From positions 4,665,001 through 4,729,000 of the forward strand of contig NZ_LT707064.1 of the NCBI RefSeq assembly GCF_900156465.1: a stretch of DNA of 64,000 nt, in the 5' to 3' direction. The notes under the pieces were generated by a model. That model saw only the letters and a list, made by a program, of their open reading frames with translations, was not told the DNA's origin and did not search any database. This DNA comes from Pseudomonas sp. 7SR1. Its GTDB lineage: Bacteria; Pseudomonadota; Gammaproteobacteria; Pseudomonadales; Pseudomonadaceae. Below are positions 16,193 to 28,700 of this stretch, piece by piece. A program made the position numbers and the translations under genes. How positions within the stretch are numbered: the stretch's first letter is position 1; every line of letters begins with the position of its first letter.

Positions 16193-19100
16193 ATGATCGA
16201 ACCGCGATGCTTTTCGTTGAGCTCCACGCAACAATCCGTCTGGTTCGACCAATTGCTCTCGCCCGATACACCCTCCTACAACATCGGCGTCACGGTGCAG
16301 ATCGACGGCGCCGTGGACCCGGCGATTTTCGCGGCCGCGCTCAAGTGGGTCATCACCCAGTACGATGCATTGCGACTGATCTTCAGCGAAAGCGAAGGAC
16401 AGGCCCAACAACAGGTCGTCGCCGCGCTGGAGGCGCCGTTCACCTTCCATGATTTGCGCGCTGCGCCCGATGCGCCCGCCCAGGCACTGGCCACCCTCAC
16501 GCAACTGAACCGCACTCCGTTCGCACTTTATGGCCGTCCGCTGTGGAGCATGGAATGGTTCCAGCTCTCCGATACCCAGGCACTGTGGAACGCCCGTTAT
16601 CACCACCTGATTTGCGATGGCACGTCCGTGGGGCTGATCGGCCAGGCCGTCAGCGCGACGTACAACCAGATGCTGCGCGGTGAGCAGCCGGTGATCGACC
16701 CGGAACTGGCGCAGGGTTACCAGGCTTTCGTGGCAAAGGATCGGGCGTACCTGGGGTCGGCCCGCTACGCCAAGGCCCGCGATTATTGGCTGGAGCAGTT
16801 TTCGACGCTGCCGGCGCCGTTGTTCCAATCCCCGGTGTCGCCGGCCACCCAGGGCCAGGCGCAACCCAACCTTACCGCTCCGGTGCCCAGCGCCCAGGCG
16901 GTCTGGACCCTGGGGGCGAGCCGCCTGGAGCGCTTGAGCCAGTGGGCAAAGACCCAGGGGGCGACCCTCAGCCACTGCTTGAGCGCGTTACTGGCCGGCT
17001 ATTTCAGCCGCATGACCGATGGCCGTGAACAGCTGGTGATCGGCTTGCCGGTGCACAACCGCGGCGATGCCCTGCAGAAACGGACCGTGGGGATGTTTTC
17101 TTCGGTGCTGCCACTGGCGGTCCGGGTCGACGGACAAGCCAGCTTCGCCGAGGCGGTGCAGCGAGTCGCCCATCAGACTCGGCGCAGCTATCGGCACCAG
17201 CGCTATCCATTGCAGGACCTGCACCGTGAGCTGCGGGCACGCGCCGGCCATCCCGGCCAGTTGTTCGAGTTGATGCTTTCGGTGGAACAGTACCCCGGCG
17301 ATGTGAACCTGGGCCGAGCGCGCTGCACGTTGCGCACCTGGCACAACGGCTACGAACGCTACCCGCTGGCGATCTACCTGCGCGACTACGAAGTGCAGAC
17401 CGAACCGTTCCTGGAATTCAACTACGACCCGCGCCTCTTCAGCACCGAGCAGATGAGCGCGCACCTGAAGCGCCTCGAACACCTCACCGAACAGGTGCTC
17501 GCCGACCCGAGCCGGGCGCTGATGGACTACACCTTGCTCGATGCAACCGAGCAGCACCGGGTCATCCAAGACTTCAACGCCACCGCCTGGGAATATCCCG
17601 CCGAAACGTCGCTGTGCGCGCTCTTCGAGGCGCAGGTCCGACTTCGTCCCCAAGCCACGGCGCTGCAGGACGACAGGCAGTCGCTGAGCTATCGCCAGCT
17701 CGACCAGCGCGCCGAGTGGCTGGCCGGACACCTGGCGGCACAGGGAGTCAAGGCCGGTGACAAGGTCGCGTTATACCTGGGCCGAGGCGCGGGGCTGATC
17801 GTGTCGATACTGGCGATCCTGAAACGCGGCGCGGCCTATGTGCCGGTGGATCGCGACGCTCCCGCCGCGCATCTGGCAAGGGTACTGGCCGACAGCGGCA
17901 GCGCCTGGCTGCTGTGCGAACACGGGCCCGCATTGTCGGTGGCAGGCGTCCTGACCCTCGACCTCGACGAACTGCCCAGCGAAGCCCCCCCTGCTCCACC
18001 GCAGGCAAGCGGTGCGAACGATGTGGCCTACGTCATGTACACCTCCGGCTCGACCGGCGTGCCCAAGGGGGTGCAGGTGCCCCACCGCGCCATCACCCGC
18101 TTGGTGCGCAACAACGGTTTCGCCGATTTCAACGCCCAGGATCGCATCGCCCTGGCCGCCAACCCGGCCTTCGACGCCAGCACCCTGGAAATCTGGGGCG
18201 CATTGCTCAACGGCGGCTGCCTGGTGGTCTGTCCCCGCGACACCCTGCTGGATGCGGCCCGGTTCAATGAACATCTGCTGCGCCATGAAGTCAGCGTCCT
18301 CTGGCTCACCGCCGGGCTGTTCCATCAGTTCGCCGAACCTCTGGCCCCGGCCTTCGCGGCCCTGCGCTACCTGATGGTGGGCGGCGATGTGCTCGATCCC
18401 CGGCGCATCGCCCAGGTGTTGCGCCACTCGCCGCCCCAGCATCTGCTCAACGGCTACGGTCCCACCGAAAGCACCACCTTCGCCACCACCCATCGCATCA
18501 CCCTGGAAGACGCCCTGGCCGGTGACATTCCCATCGGCAAGCCGATCGGCAATACCCAGGTCTACGTGCTCGACGACCAACGTCGCCCCGTGCCCATCGG
18601 CGTCGCCGGCGAGCTGTACATCGGCGGCGATGGCCTGGCCCTGGGTTACCTGAACCAGCCGCAGTTGAGCGAACAGCGCTTCGTGCCCCATCCCTTCGAC
18701 CCGACGCCGGGGGCGCGGTTGTACCGCACCGGCGACCTGGCGCGCTGGCGCGTCGACGGCGTGTTGCTGTTCCTGGGGCGCAACGACTTCCAGGTCAAGA
18801 TCCGCGGTTTCCGGATCGAGCTGGGGGAGATCGAGGCGCAGCTCAAGGCCTTGCCACCCGTGACCGAAGCGGTGGTGCTGGCCGACGCCCAGCAACGCCT
18901 GCTGGCCTACTTCACCGCCACCAGCGCCCAGGACCCCAGCGAACTGCGCGCCCGGTTGGCCGCGGTGCTCCCGGACTACATGCTGCCCGCCGCGTTCGTC
19001 CAGGTGGACGCCTTCAGCCTCACCGCCAACGGCAAGCTGGACCGCCGCGCCTTGCCCGAGCCAGGCGAAGCTCACTTCGCCCTGCACCGCTACGACGCGC

Positions 19101-22100
19101 CGCAGGGGCCGGTGGAAACCCGCCTGGCCGAACTCTGGGCCCAGATCCTGGGCGTACCGCGTGTCGGTCGCCAGGACAATTTCTTTGCCCTGGGCGGTCA
19201 CTCCCTGCTGGCCGTGCAGATGGTGGAGCAACTGCGCGCCGAAGGCTGGAGCCTCGACGTCGGGACCCTGTTCAACGCGACCAACCTTCTCAACCTGGCG
19301 GCGACGCTGGAACACTCAGTCCAGGACCCGGAACCTGCGGCGACGCTCTCACTCGACCTGACCCAGGCGCAGATCGACCACATCGTCACCACGGTGGAAG
19401 GCGGTCTGGCCAACGTACAAGACATCTATCCCCTGGCACCGCTGCAGGAAGGCCTGCTGTTCCACCACCTGTTGCAGCCCAGGGACGATGCCTACCTGCT
19501 GCGCGCGACCCTGGCCTTCGACAGCCAGGCACGCCTGCAACGGTTCATCGACGCCTTCGACCAAGTCATCGCTCGTCATGACGTGTTGCGCAGCGCCGTG
19601 CTCTGGGAAGGCCTGGATACACCGGTGCAAGTGGTCTGGCGCGTCGCCCGCTTGCCCGTGGTCCTGCTCGACGAGGGCCGAGCCTTTGCTGAGGAGCACC
19701 TGGACATTCGCCGTGCCCCCCTGGCGCAAGCCTTCGTACGCTTCGACGCCGCCGACCAGCGCTGGCACCTGCAACTGGTTCACCATCACCTGTCCATCGA
19801 CCACGCCACCCTGGGCCTGCTGTTCGCCGAAGTCCGGGCGCTGATGCTCGATCCCCGGCATCCGCTGCCCCCCGCCATCGCGTTTCGCCAATTCGTGGCC
19901 CAGGCGCGCCAGCCCCGACGCCAGGCGGATGCAGAGGCCTATTTCCAACGCTTGCTCGGTGATCTCCACGAGCCGACCCTGCCCTATGGGCTGAACGATA
20001 TCCAGGGTTCGGGACGCGACAATCGCGAGGCCCAGTGCCAGCTCGACCCGGCACTATCCGTGCGCCTGCGGCATCTGGCCAAGGCCCAGGCAGTGGGCGT
20101 CGCCAGCCTGTTTCACCTGGCCTGGGCAATGCTGGTGGGCAAGACCAGCGGCCGCGACGACGTCGTATTCGGCACGGTGCTGTTCGGACGCTTCAACGCC
20201 GAACAGCACGTCGGCCGCGCCTTGGGCATGTTCATCAACACCTTGCCGCTGCGTATCGACCTCGACCTACCATTGCAGACGGCATTGCGCCAAGTCCATG
20301 GGCGGCTGGTGGAACTACTGGCCCATGAACATGCGCCCCTGGCCCTGGCCCAACGCTGCAGTGCCTTGCCCGCCCATGCGCCGCTGTTCTCGGCACTGCT
20401 GAACTTTCGTCACAGTCAGGGCCAACGCTCGACGCGCCCGGAATTCGACCTGCCCGGCATCCAGGTAATGGGCAGCGAGGAGCGCAGCAACTACCCGTTC
20501 TGCCTGTCGGTGGACGACCTGGGTGATGAATTTGCCCTGAGCGCACAGATCCATCGCTCGGTCTGCGCCGAAACCGTCCTGGCCCATATGGTCCAGGCCC
20601 TTCACGTGGTGGCGCAGACCCTGGAGACAGCGCCGACCACCGGTGCCTGCACCCTGGACAGCCTGCCCGTGGCGCAACGGCAACAGTTGCTGGAAGGGTT
20701 CAACCAGACTCGACACGCACATCCGCGCGACACCCTGCTGCACCAGCCGTTCGAGCGCCAGGCCGCCTTGTGGCCCGATGCCGTGGCCGCCCATATCGAA
20801 ACCGCGTCAGCCGGCACGACCACGCTCACCTATGGCCAGCTCAATCGCCAGGCCAACCGGTTGGCCCACGCCCTGCTGGCGACCGGGTTGCGACCCGACG
20901 ACCGGGTGGCGATCTGCCTGGAGCGTGGTCCGCACATGCTGGTGGCGTTACTGGCCACCCTGAAGGCCGGCGCTGCCTACGTCCCCCTGGACCCGACCTA
21001 TCCGCCGGCACGCCTGCGGCACATGCTGGAAGACAGCGCCCCGCGCCTGGTGCTCAGCAGTGACGCATTGCGCACGCGCCTACCGGCCACCACCGCAATC
21101 GAGCGATGGGACCTGGACACACCGCAGCTACAGGCCCGGCTGGACGCCCAGCCCATCGACAATCCCGATGCCGCGGACCTGAACGCCGCGCACCTGGCCT
21201 ATGTGATCTATACGTCAGGCTCCACCGGTATGCCCAAGGGCGTGATGATCGAGCACCGCAACGCCTGCAACCTGCTGCACTGGGCCCTGCGCAGTTTCGA
21301 CGTCGATGAGTTGCACCACAGCCTGTTCGCCACCTCGATCAATTTCGACCTGGCGGTGTTCGAGTGCTTCGTGCCCCTGGCCGCCGGCGCCACCTTGCAT
21401 CTGGTGGACAATGCCTTGGCCCTGGTGGAGCGCCCCCGTACGGTATCGCTGATCAACAGCGTGCCCTCGGCCGTGGAGGAACTGGTGAGGATCGGCGCCA
21501 TCGCGCCGACCACCCGAGTCGTCAACCTGGCCGGCGAGCCCCTCAAGGCACGGCTGGTGGAGCAACTGTTTGCCCAGGGCGCCACGGACCGGGTCTGCAA
21601 TCTCTATGGCCCGACGGAAACCACCACCTACTCCACCTGGCTGTCGATGAGCCGTGAACAGGGGTTCCTGCCCGGTATCGGTCAACCCCTGGACAACACG
21701 CGCATCTACCTGCTCGATCGGCATCGCCAACCAGTGCCTCTGGGTGTGGCCGGGGAAATCCATATCGGCGGGGCCGGCGTGGCCCGTGGCTACCTGAACC
21801 GGGCCGAACTCACCGCCGAGCGGTTCTTGCCGGACCCTTTCGTCAGCGATCCCGAAGCGCGCATGTACCGCACCGGCGATCTGGGCCGCTGGCGTGCCGA
21901 CGGACACCTGGAGTACCTGGGCCGCAACGACTTCCAGGTCAAGGTGCGGGGCTTTCGCATCGAACTGGGAGAGATCGAAGCGCAACTGCTGGGCATGCCG
22001 GGCCTGCGCGAAGCGGTGGTCCTGGCCCAACCCGGGCCTGGCGGGGATCCGCGGCTGGTGGCCTACCTGGTCGCCCAGGATCCCGCCGCGCCGGTCCCGG

Positions 22101-25100
22101 ACCTGGCGCAGGTGCGGGCCTACCTGGAAAACCGCTTGCCGGACTACATGTTGCCCAGCGCCTGCATCGCGCTACCCCAGTTGCCCCTGACGCCCAACGG
22201 CAAGCTCGACCGGCAGGCACTGCCCCTGCCCGTGACGCTGCCCGCCGACCGTGACAAGTCCCCTCCGCGCAGCGACACCGAACGTCGGCTTGCGGCGATC
22301 TGGGCCCAGGTGCTCGGCCAGCCGGACATCGGTCGCGAGGATGATTTTTTCAGCCTGGGCGGACACTCCCTGCTGGCCGTGCAGCTGCTCGAACGACTGC
22401 GCCGCAACGGCTGGAACCTGGATATCCGCAGTGTCTTCGAGCGATCGACCCTCGCGGCCCTGGCGCAACGCCTGGACACCCTGGGTACCGAGGCCGCGCC
22501 CGTGGAAAGCGTCAGTTGCATCCCTACCCCCTGCTCGCGGATCACCCCGCCGATGCTCGATCTCGTCGAACTGGCCCAGGCGCAGATCGACAGGATCGCG
22601 GCACAGGTTCCCGGCGGTGCCGGCAACATCCAGGATATCTATCCGCTGGGCCCTCTGCAGGAAGGCATGCTTTACCACCATCGGGCCCAGAGTGCCGGGG
22701 ACAACTACCTGTTGCGCAGCCTGCTGGCGTTCACCGACGAAGCGTGCCTGCAACGTTTCTGCGCTGCGCTGGAACAGGTCATCGCCCGGCATGATGCCTT
22801 GCGCACCCTGGTGCTCTGGGAGGATTTGCAGGAGCCGCTGCAAGTGGTGCTGCGCCAGGTGGCCTTCAAGCCAGTGCGCCTGGCATTCGAGGGCGACGTC
22901 GCCGCGCAACTGCACGCCAGTGCCGACCCTCGCCATTACCGCCTCGACCTGCGCCAGGCGCCATTGATCGAAGCACGGGTAGCGTTCGACGCCGTCCACG
23001 ACCGCTGGCTGCTGTTGCTTGTGCATCACCATGTGGTGGTCGATCACACTTCCCTGGAACTGATGATCGAGGAAATCGCACTGATCGAAGGCGGCCGGCA
23101 GGCGCAGCTGTCGCGCCCCGTCAGCGCTCGCGGGCTGGTGGCCCATGCGCGTCGACCGCAGGTTGTCAGTGCGGCACAGGCGTTCTTCAGCGAGCAGTTG
23201 GGCGACCTGGACGAACCCACCCTGCCGCTCGCCATCGATGTGCAGGCCGATCCCCGCTGGCGCGCCCTGGAACACCAACAGCCGATGGAGCCTGGGCTGG
23301 CGCGCCGCCTGCGTCAGCAAGCCAGTGCCCATGGCGTGAGTGCCGCCAGCGTCTGCCACCTGGCCTGGGCGCTGGTGTTGAGCCGTCTGAGCGGGCGCGA
23401 TGACGTGGTGTTCGGCACCGTGCTGTTCGGCCGCCTGCAAGCCGGAGCCCATGCCGACCGGGCCCTGGGACTGTTCATCAACACCCTGCCTTTGCGGGTG
23501 CGCCTGGATGGCGATGTGGGCATCGTGCTCGAAGGCGTGCAGCAGGCCTTGAACGGGTTGCTCAGCCACGAGCAGACCCCACTCGCACTGGCCCAGCGCT
23601 GCAGCGCGGTACCCGCCGGCACCGCGCTGTTCAGTGCGATGTTCAACTACCGCTACAGCCATGCCGACCAGGCGAACGTCCGCCAGGCCATGCCGGGCAT
23701 GAGCCTGTTGCACAGCGAAGAACGCACTCACTATCCCTTCAACCTCGCGGTGGACGACCTGGGCGAAGGCTTTCAACTGACCGCCCAGACCCACCCGGCG
23801 TACGCGCCTGCGCGCCTGGTCGGGTTCATGCTGCAAACCCTGGACGCCCTTGTCGAGGCACTGGAACAGGCCGACGACACCCCCGTCCAGCAGTTGCGCG
23901 TGCTGCCCGACGACGAAGAAGCGCGGCTGGATCGCTTCAACCGGCCAGTGGCCCTGCCGTCGTCCGGCGCGACCTTGCAGCAGCGCTTCGCCGAACAGGC
24001 TGCGCGCACCCCCGATGCCTTGGCCGTCATCGACGAACACCAGGCATTGAGCTTCCGCCAGCTCAACGAACAGGCCAACCGGTTGGCTCATCACTTGCGC
24101 AACCTGGGTGTGCAGAGCGGCCAGCTCGTCGCCGTGTGCCTGGAGCGCGAGGTGCAGTTGGCGATTGCCCTGCTGGCGGTGTGGAAAGCCGGTTGCGCCT
24201 ATGTGCCGCTGGATCCTGACTACCCGGCGCCCCGGCTGGCCTACATGCTCAACGACAGCGCACCGGCGGCCCTGCTCACCCAGGAACGGGTGCGTCCTCG
24301 TTTACCGACCTTTACGGGTGGACCACTGCTCAGCCTTGACGCGCCCGAATCCCTGGCCTGGACCCAGGCCAGCGCGGACGACCCGGACGCTATCGCCCTG
24401 GGCCAGCAGCCCACGGACCTGGCCTACCTGATCTACACCTCTGGCTCCACCGGACAGCCCAAGGGTGTGATGGTCGAGCACCACTCGGTGCTCAACCTCT
24501 GGGCCGGGCTGCGTCAACGCCTGGACGACCTGCCGCCGGGCACCCGTTGCTCGCTCAATGCCTCGGTCGCCTTCGATGCCTCGGTACAACAGCTTTGCCA
24601 ATGGCTCAGCGGCCACTGCCTGGTGCTGATTCCCAAACGGGTGCGCCTGGATGCCAGCGCCCTGCTGGACTACCTGCACAGCCGCCAGGTCACGCTGTTC
24701 GATTGCACCCCGACCCAGTTGCAGGTCTTGCTCAAGCATCGGCAGGCGGCGCAGACACGACAACCGTTGCCACGGCGCATCCTGCTCGGCGGCGAGGCGG
24801 TGCCCAGCGAACTCTGGACGCAACTGGCCGCTGAAGCCGAGGTTCGGGTGCTCAACGTCTATGGGCCCACCGAGTGCACCGTCGACACCACCAGTGCCTG
24901 GCTCGACAGCCATTCGACGCCGAGCCTCGGCCAACCGCTGCCCAACACCCAGGTGCATGTCCTCGATCGACATGGCCGGCGCGTGCCGGTGGGAGTGGCC
25001 GGGGAAATACACATCGGTGGCCATGGGGTCGCCCGTGGTTATTGGCAGCGCGCGGCCCTGACCGACGAACGATTCCTCAGCGATCCGTTCACTGCCCAGG

Positions 25101-25741
25101 CCGGTGGGCGGCTCTACCGCACCGGCGACCTCGGGCGCTGGGAAGAGGATGGCAGCCTCAGCTACCTGGGGCGCACGGATTTCCAGGTCAAGATCCACGG
25201 CCACCGCATCGAGCTGGGTGAAATCGAAAGCCAGTTGCTGGCCTTGCCCGGTGTGCAGCAAGCCGTGGTGGTGGGGCGCAACGACCGCCACGGCGTGACA
25301 CGGCTGGTCGCCTACCTGCAGGGCACGGCGCCACCGACGCCGAGCCAGGCCCGGGCCGCCCTGGCCGAACGCCTGCCCGACTACATGCTGCCCGGCCTGT
25401 ACGTGCGCCTGGACAGCCTGCCGCTGACCGCCAACGGCAAGCTCGACCGCAACGCCCTGCCGGAACCCGACGCCCAGGCTTACGTGCAGACCCTCTACGA
25501 AGCCCCGCAAGGCGAACTGGAGATCACCCTGGCGGCGCTCTGGTGCGAGTTGCTGAATGTCGAACGGGTCAGCCGGCACGACAACTTCTTCGCCCTGGGC
25601 GGCCATTCGCTGATCGCCATGACTCTGGTGGAGCGCATGCGACAGCACAACCTGCGGGTCGACATCAGCCAACTCTTCACCACCCCGACCCTCGCCGGTC
25701 TGGCCATGGCCACCACCCCTTTGAAGGAACTGCTTCTGTGA
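16193..25741 (+). CDS. Lipopeptide-type NRPS, modules 1-3 (C-A-T x3)
   Basis: The 3182-residue synthetase has three modules. The first condensation domain (about 5-435; [22 protein letters not shown] at 137-143) resembles starter C domains that attach a fatty acyl chain. A1 has YTSGSTG at 616, and T1 carries Ser1004 (ALGGHS). The second and third C domains begin with [21 protein letters not shown] sequence (DIYP at 1077 and 2148) and [16 protein letters not shown] cores, the dual epimerisation/condensation type of Pseudomonas lipopeptide lines. A2 and A3 cores lie at 1673 and 2748, T2 and T3 serines at 2059 and 3139. Hand-read codes: A1 DALWMGGTF (Val), A2 DLFNNALTY (Ala), A3 DAQDLGVVD (Gln). 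No thioesterase: the chain passes to the next protein. The ribosome site (GGACGTGTC) is weak. Confidence 0.96.
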   Translation: MIEPRCFSLSSTQQSVWFDQLLSPDTPSYNIGVTVQIDGAVDPAIFAAALKWVITQYDALRLIFSESEGQAQQQVVAALEAPFTFHDLRAAPDAPAQALATLTQLNRTPFALYGRPLWSMEWFQLSDTQALWNARYHHLICDGTSVGLIGQAVSATYNQMLRGEQPVIDPELAQGYQAFVAKDRAYLGSARYAKARDYWLEQFSTLPAPLFQSPVSPATQGQAQPNLTAPVPSAQAVWTLGASRLERLSQWAKTQGATLSHCLSALLAGYFSRMTDGREQLVIGLPVHNRGDALQKRTVGMFSSVLPLAVRVDGQASFAEAVQRVAHQTRRSYRHQRYPLQDLHRELRARAGHPGQLFELMLSVEQYPGDVNLGRARCTLRTWHNGYERYPLAIYLRDYEVQTEPFLEFNYDPRLFSTEQMSAHLKRLEHLTEQVLADPSRALMDYTLLDATEQHRVIQDFNATAWEYPAETSLCALFEAQVRLRPQATALQDDRQSLSYRQLDQRAEWLAGHLAAQGVKAGDKVALYLGRGAGLIVSILAILKRGAAYVPVDRDAPAAHLARVLADSGSAWLLCEHGPALSVAGVLTLDLDELPSEAPPAPPQASGANDVAYVMYTSGSTGVPKGVQVPHRAITRLVRNNGFADFNAQDRIALAANPAFDASTLEIWGALLNGGCLVVCPRDTLLDAARFNEHLLRHEVSVLWLTAGLFHQFAEPLAPAFAALRYLMVGGDVLDPRRIAQVLRHSPPQHLLNGYGPTESTTFATTHRITLEDALAGDIPIGKPIGNTQVYVLDDQRRPVPIGVAGELYIGGDGLALGYLNQPQLSEQRFVPHPFDPTPGARLYRTGDLARWRVDGVLLFLGRNDFQVKIRGFRIELGEIEAQLKALPPVTEAVVLADAQQRLLAYFTATSAQDPSELRARLAAVLPDYMLPAAFVQVDAFSLTANGKLDRRALPEPGEAHFALHRYDAPQGPVETRLAELWAQILGVPRVGRQDNFFALGGHSLLAVQMVEQLRAEGWSLDVGTLFNATNLLNLAATLEHSVQDPEPAATLSLDLTQAQIDHIVTTVEGGLANVQDIYPLAPLQEGLLFHHLLQPRDDAYLLRATLAFDSQARLQRFIDAFDQVIARHDVLRSAVLWEGLDTPVQVVWRVARLPVVLLDEGRAFAEEHLDIRRAPLAQAFVRFDAADQRWHLQLVHHHLSIDHATLGLLFAEVRALMLDPRHPLPPAIAFRQFVAQARQPRRQADAEAYFQRLLGDLHEPTLPYGLNDIQGSGRDNREAQCQLDPALSVRLRHLAKAQAVGVASLFHLAWAMLVGKTSGRDDVVFGTVLFGRFNAEQHVGRALGMFINTLPLRIDLDLPLQTALRQVHGRLVELLAHEHAPLALAQRCSALPAHAPLFSALLNFRHSQGQRSTRPEFDLPGIQVMGSEERSNYPFCLSVDDLGDEFALSAQIHRSVCAETVLAHMVQALHVVAQTLETAPTTGACTLDSLPVAQRQQLLEGFNQTRHAHPRDTLLHQPFERQAALWPDAVAAHIETASAGTTTLTYGQLNRQANRLAHALLATGLRPDDRVAICLERGPHMLVALLATLKAGAAYVPLDPTYPPARLRHMLEDSAPRLVLSSDALRTRLPATTAIERWDLDTPQLQARLDAQPIDNPDAADLNAAHLAYVIYTSGSTGMPKGVMIEHRNACNLLHWALRSFDVDELHHSLFATSINFDLAVFECFVPLAAGATLHLVDNALALVERPRTVSLINSVPSAVEELVRIGAIAPTTRVVNLAGEPLKARLVEQLFAQGATDRVCNLYGPTETTTYSTWLSMSREQGFLPGIGQPLDNTRIYLLDRHRQPVPLGVAGEIHIGGAGVARGYLNRAELTAERFLPDPFVSDPEARMYRTGDLGRWRADGHLEYLGRNDFQVKVRGFRIELGEIEAQLLGMPGLREAVVLAQPGPGGDPRLVAYLVAQDPAAPVPDLAQVRAYLENRLPDYMLPSACIALPQLPLTPNGKLDRQALPLPVTLPADRDKSPPRSDTERRLAAIWAQVLGQPDIGREDDFFSLGGHSLLAVQLLERLRRNGWNLDIRSVFERSTLAALAQRLDTLGTEAAPVESVSCIPTPCSRITPPMLDLVELAQAQIDRIAAQVPGGAGNIQDIYPLGPLQEGMLYHHRAQSAGDNYLLRSLLAFTDEACLQRFCAALEQVIARHDALRTLVLWEDLQEPLQVVLRQVAFKPVRLAFEGDVAAQLHASADPRHYRLDLRQAPLIEARVAFDAVHDRWLLLLVHHHVVVDHTSLELMIEEIALIEGGRQAQLSRPVSARGLVAHARRPQVVSAAQAFFSEQLGDLDEPTLPLAIDVQADPRWRALEHQQPMEPGLARRLRQQASAHGVSAASVCHLAWALVLSRLSGRDDVVFGTVLFGRLQAGAHADRALGLFINTLPLRVRLDGDVGIVLEGVQQALNGLLSHEQTPLALAQRCSAVPAGTALFSAMFNYRYSHADQANVRQAMPGMSLLHSEERTHYPFNLAVDDLGEGFQLTAQTHPAYAPARLVGFMLQTLDALVEALEQADDTPVQQLRVLPDDEEARLDRFNRPVALPSSGATLQQRFAEQAARTPDALAVIDEHQALSFRQLNEQANRLAHHLRNLGVQSGQLVAVCLEREVQLAIALLAVWKAGCAYVPLDPDYPAPRLAYMLNDSAPAALLTQERVRPRLPTFTGGPLLSLDAPESLAWTQASADDPDAIALGQQPTDLAYLIYTSGSTGQPKGVMVEHHSVLNLWAGLRQRLDDLPPGTRCSLNASVAFDASVQQLCQWLSGHCLVLIPKRVRLDASALLDYLHSRQVTLFDCTPTQLQVLLKHRQAAQTRQPLPRRILLGGEAVPSELWTQLAAEAEVRVLNVYGPTECTVDTTSAWLDSHSTPSLGQPLPNTQVHVLDRHGRRVPVGVAGEIHIGGHGVARGYWQRAALTDERFLSDPFTAQAGGRLYRTGDLGRWEEDGSLSYLGRTDFQVKIHGHRIELGEIESQLLALPGVQQAVVVGRNDRHGVTRLVAYLQGTAPPTPSQARAALAERLPDYMLPGLYVRLDSLPLTANGKLDRNALPEPDAQAYVQTLYEAPQGELEITLAALWCELLNVERVSRHDNFFALGGHSLIAMTLVERMRQHNLRVDISQLFTTPTLAGLAMATTPLKELLL
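18031..19236 (+). repeat. Duplicated A1-T1 segment (copy 1)
   Basis: These 1206 bases match 30993-32198 at about 99.3%. I count eight mismatches, at 18101, 19004, 19039, 19049, 19063, 19066, 19108 and 19145. Between 18102 and 19003 I see none. It covers the adenylation core from motif A3 to the carrier-protein serine region of module 1. Confidence 0.95.
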
Positions 25742-28700
25742 CCACGGAACAATTGCTGGCCCTGCTCAAACAACGTGGCGTAACCCTGTCCTTGCGCGGC
25801 GATCAATTATCGGTAGTGGCCGATGACCAGGTATTGGCCGACCAGGCACTGATCGCCTTGTTGCGCAGCCATAAACCGGCCCTGATCGAAGCCCTGCGCA
25901 ACCCCGCCGCCCAGGCCGGCAGCAGTAGCGGCCTGCCGCCAGGCACCGACGACATCACCCCGGCGATGCTCGATCTCTGCCAGTTGGACGAAGCACAGAT
26001 CGCCAGTATCGTCGCCAGCGTGCCGGGCGGCTGCGCCAATATCCAGGACATCTATCCTCTGGTGCCGTTGCAGGCGGGCATCCTCTTTCATCACCTGCTC
26101 CAGCAGCACGGCGATACCTATCTGCTGCATGTGCTGCTGGCCTTCGACGATGAGCCCTGCCTGCGACGTTTCATGGATGCCCTCAACCAGGCCATCGCCC
26201 GCCACGACATCCTGCGCACGGCACTGGCCTGGGAGGGCCTTGACGAGCCGGTGCAGGTAGTCTGGCGCCATGCGCCCCTGGCGCTGGAAGTCCTCCATCC
26301 GAGCCAGGTCGACGTCGAGGCCGCTCTGCGTGCCCATGCCGACCCGCGTCATCAGCGCCTGGACCTGCGCCAGGCGCCCCTGATGCGCGCCGTGGCCGCC
26401 GAGGATCCGGGAACCGGACGCTGGCTGCTGCAATTGCTGCATCACCACGCGGTAATGGACCATACCTCGCTGGAACGCCTGGTGGGAGAAGTCGCCGCGA
26501 TCCAGCAAGGCCGTCTGGCGGATCTGCAGCCGCCGCAGCCGTTCCGGGATTTCGTGTTGCGCGCACGCCAGGGCCTGGGCGAAGCGCTGCACGAGGCATT
26601 CTTCACCGAGCTGCTGGGGGACATCGACGAACCCACCGCGCCCTGCGGCCTTTTGGACGTACGCGGCGATGGCAACCAGGTACAGACCCTGGAGACCGCA
26701 CTCACCCTCGACCTGAGCCGGCGGATCCGTGAGCGTGCGCGTGTCCTGGGGGTCAGCAGCGCCAGCCTGTTCCATCTTGCCTGGGCATTGGTCCTGGGCA
26801 AGTCCAGCGGCCGCGACGACGTGGTCTTCGGCACCGTGATGTTCGGTCGCCTGCTGGGTGCCGGCGAAGCGACCAGTGCCATGGGCCTGTTCATCAATAC
26901 ACTGCCCCTGCGGGTACGCCTGGCCGTCTCCGTGGAACAGGCATTGCGCGACACCCACACGCTGCTCAGCCGGCTGATCGCCCACGAGCACGCCCCCCTG
27001 GGCCTGGCCCAGCGTTGCAGCGCCTTGCCCAGCGGCACCGCGCTGTTCTCGGCGTTGCTCAACTATCGCCACAGTGCGGCCCCCGGGCATGCACCCCAGG
27101 TCGATGGCATGCAGGTTCTGGGCGGTGAGGAGCGCACCAACTACCCCTTCAACCTGTCGGTGGACGACCTGGGGGAAGGCTTTTCGCTGAGCCTGCAAAT
27201 CGATCACCAGGTGGGCGCCGAACCGGTACTGGGCTGGCTGCGCACCGCGTTGGAGAACCTGCTCGACGCCCTGGAACAGCGTCCCCTGACCCTGGCTTGC
27301 CAGCTTTCGGTATTGCCCGCCGCCGAACAGGAGCGGGTCCTGCGCACGTTCAACGCCACCACCCGCCCGCATAACGGCCCGGCTCTGCTGCACCTGGCCG
27401 TGGAGCGGCAGGCCCAACGGCAACCCCAGGCCATCGCCGCCCGTTTCGACGCCGCCAACGGTACCAGCCCCCTGACCTATGAGGCGCTCAATACCCAGGC
27501 CAATCGGCTGGCGCACCTGCTGCTGCAGGCCGGTGTCGAGCCGGACAGCCGCGTGGCGATCTGCCTGGAGCGTGGCCCCCACCTGCTGATCGCCCTGCTC
27601 GGCATTCTCAAGGCCGGTGCCGCCTATGTGCCGCTGGACCCGGCCTACCCGCGGGAACGCCTGCTGCACATGCTCGCCGACAGCACGCCTCGCGCGCTGC
27701 TGACACTCGGCACGCTGCAATCGAGCGTCCCGGCGCCCGCCGGTTGCGAAGTGCTTTGCCTGGACGCGGCCCCTGTCAAGGCGCGCCTGGCCGAACAACC
27801 CGTCCATGACCCGGATCCCGCCAGCCTTGGCCTGACCAGCGCTCACCTGGCCTATGTCATCTATACCTCGGGATCCACCGGCACGCCCAAGGGCGTGATG
27901 ATCGAGCACCGCAACGCTTGCAACCTGCTGCACTGGGCGCTGCATGCGTTCGATACCGCCAGCCTGCGGGACAGCCTCTTCGCCACCTCGATCAATTTCG
28001 ACCTGGCGGTGTTCGAATATTTCGTGCCCCTGGCCGCCGGCGCCACCTTGCACGTGGCCACCAACGCCTTGGCCTTGCTCGACCGCCCCGTGCCGGTCAC
28101 ACTGATCAACAGCGTGCCTTCGGCCCTTGATGCGCTGGTCAATGCCCAGGCGATCCCAGGGTCAACACAGGTGGTCAACCTGGCCGGCGAGCCCCTCAAG
28201 CAAAGCCTGGTGGAGCAGGTGTTCGCCCACAGCGCAGTGCAACGCCTGTGCAACCTGTACGGCCCTTCGGAGACCACCACCTACTCGACGTGGGTGTCGA
28301 TGAGTCGTGAGCAGGGTTTCGTCCCCGGTATCGGACGACCGCTGGACAATACCCAGGTCTACATTCTCGATGCGCACCGCCAGTTGGTGCCCCAGGGCGT
28401 GGTGGGCGAACTCTATATCGGGGGTGCCGGCGTTGCCCGGGGCTACCTGAACCGACCCGAGCTGACCCAGGAGCGCTTCGTCGACGACCCGTTCGCGCTC
28501 CAGGCCGGGGCCCGGATGTACCGCACCGGCGACCTGGGTCGCTGGACTGCCGACGGTCAGCTTCTCTACCTGGGGCGCAACGACTTCCAGGTCAAGGTGC
28601 GTGGCTACCGCATCGAGCTGGGAGAAATCGAAGCCGCCCTGGCCCGGGTGCCCGGGGTGTTGCATGCCGTCGTGATCGCCCGCGAAGACGCCAGCGGCGA

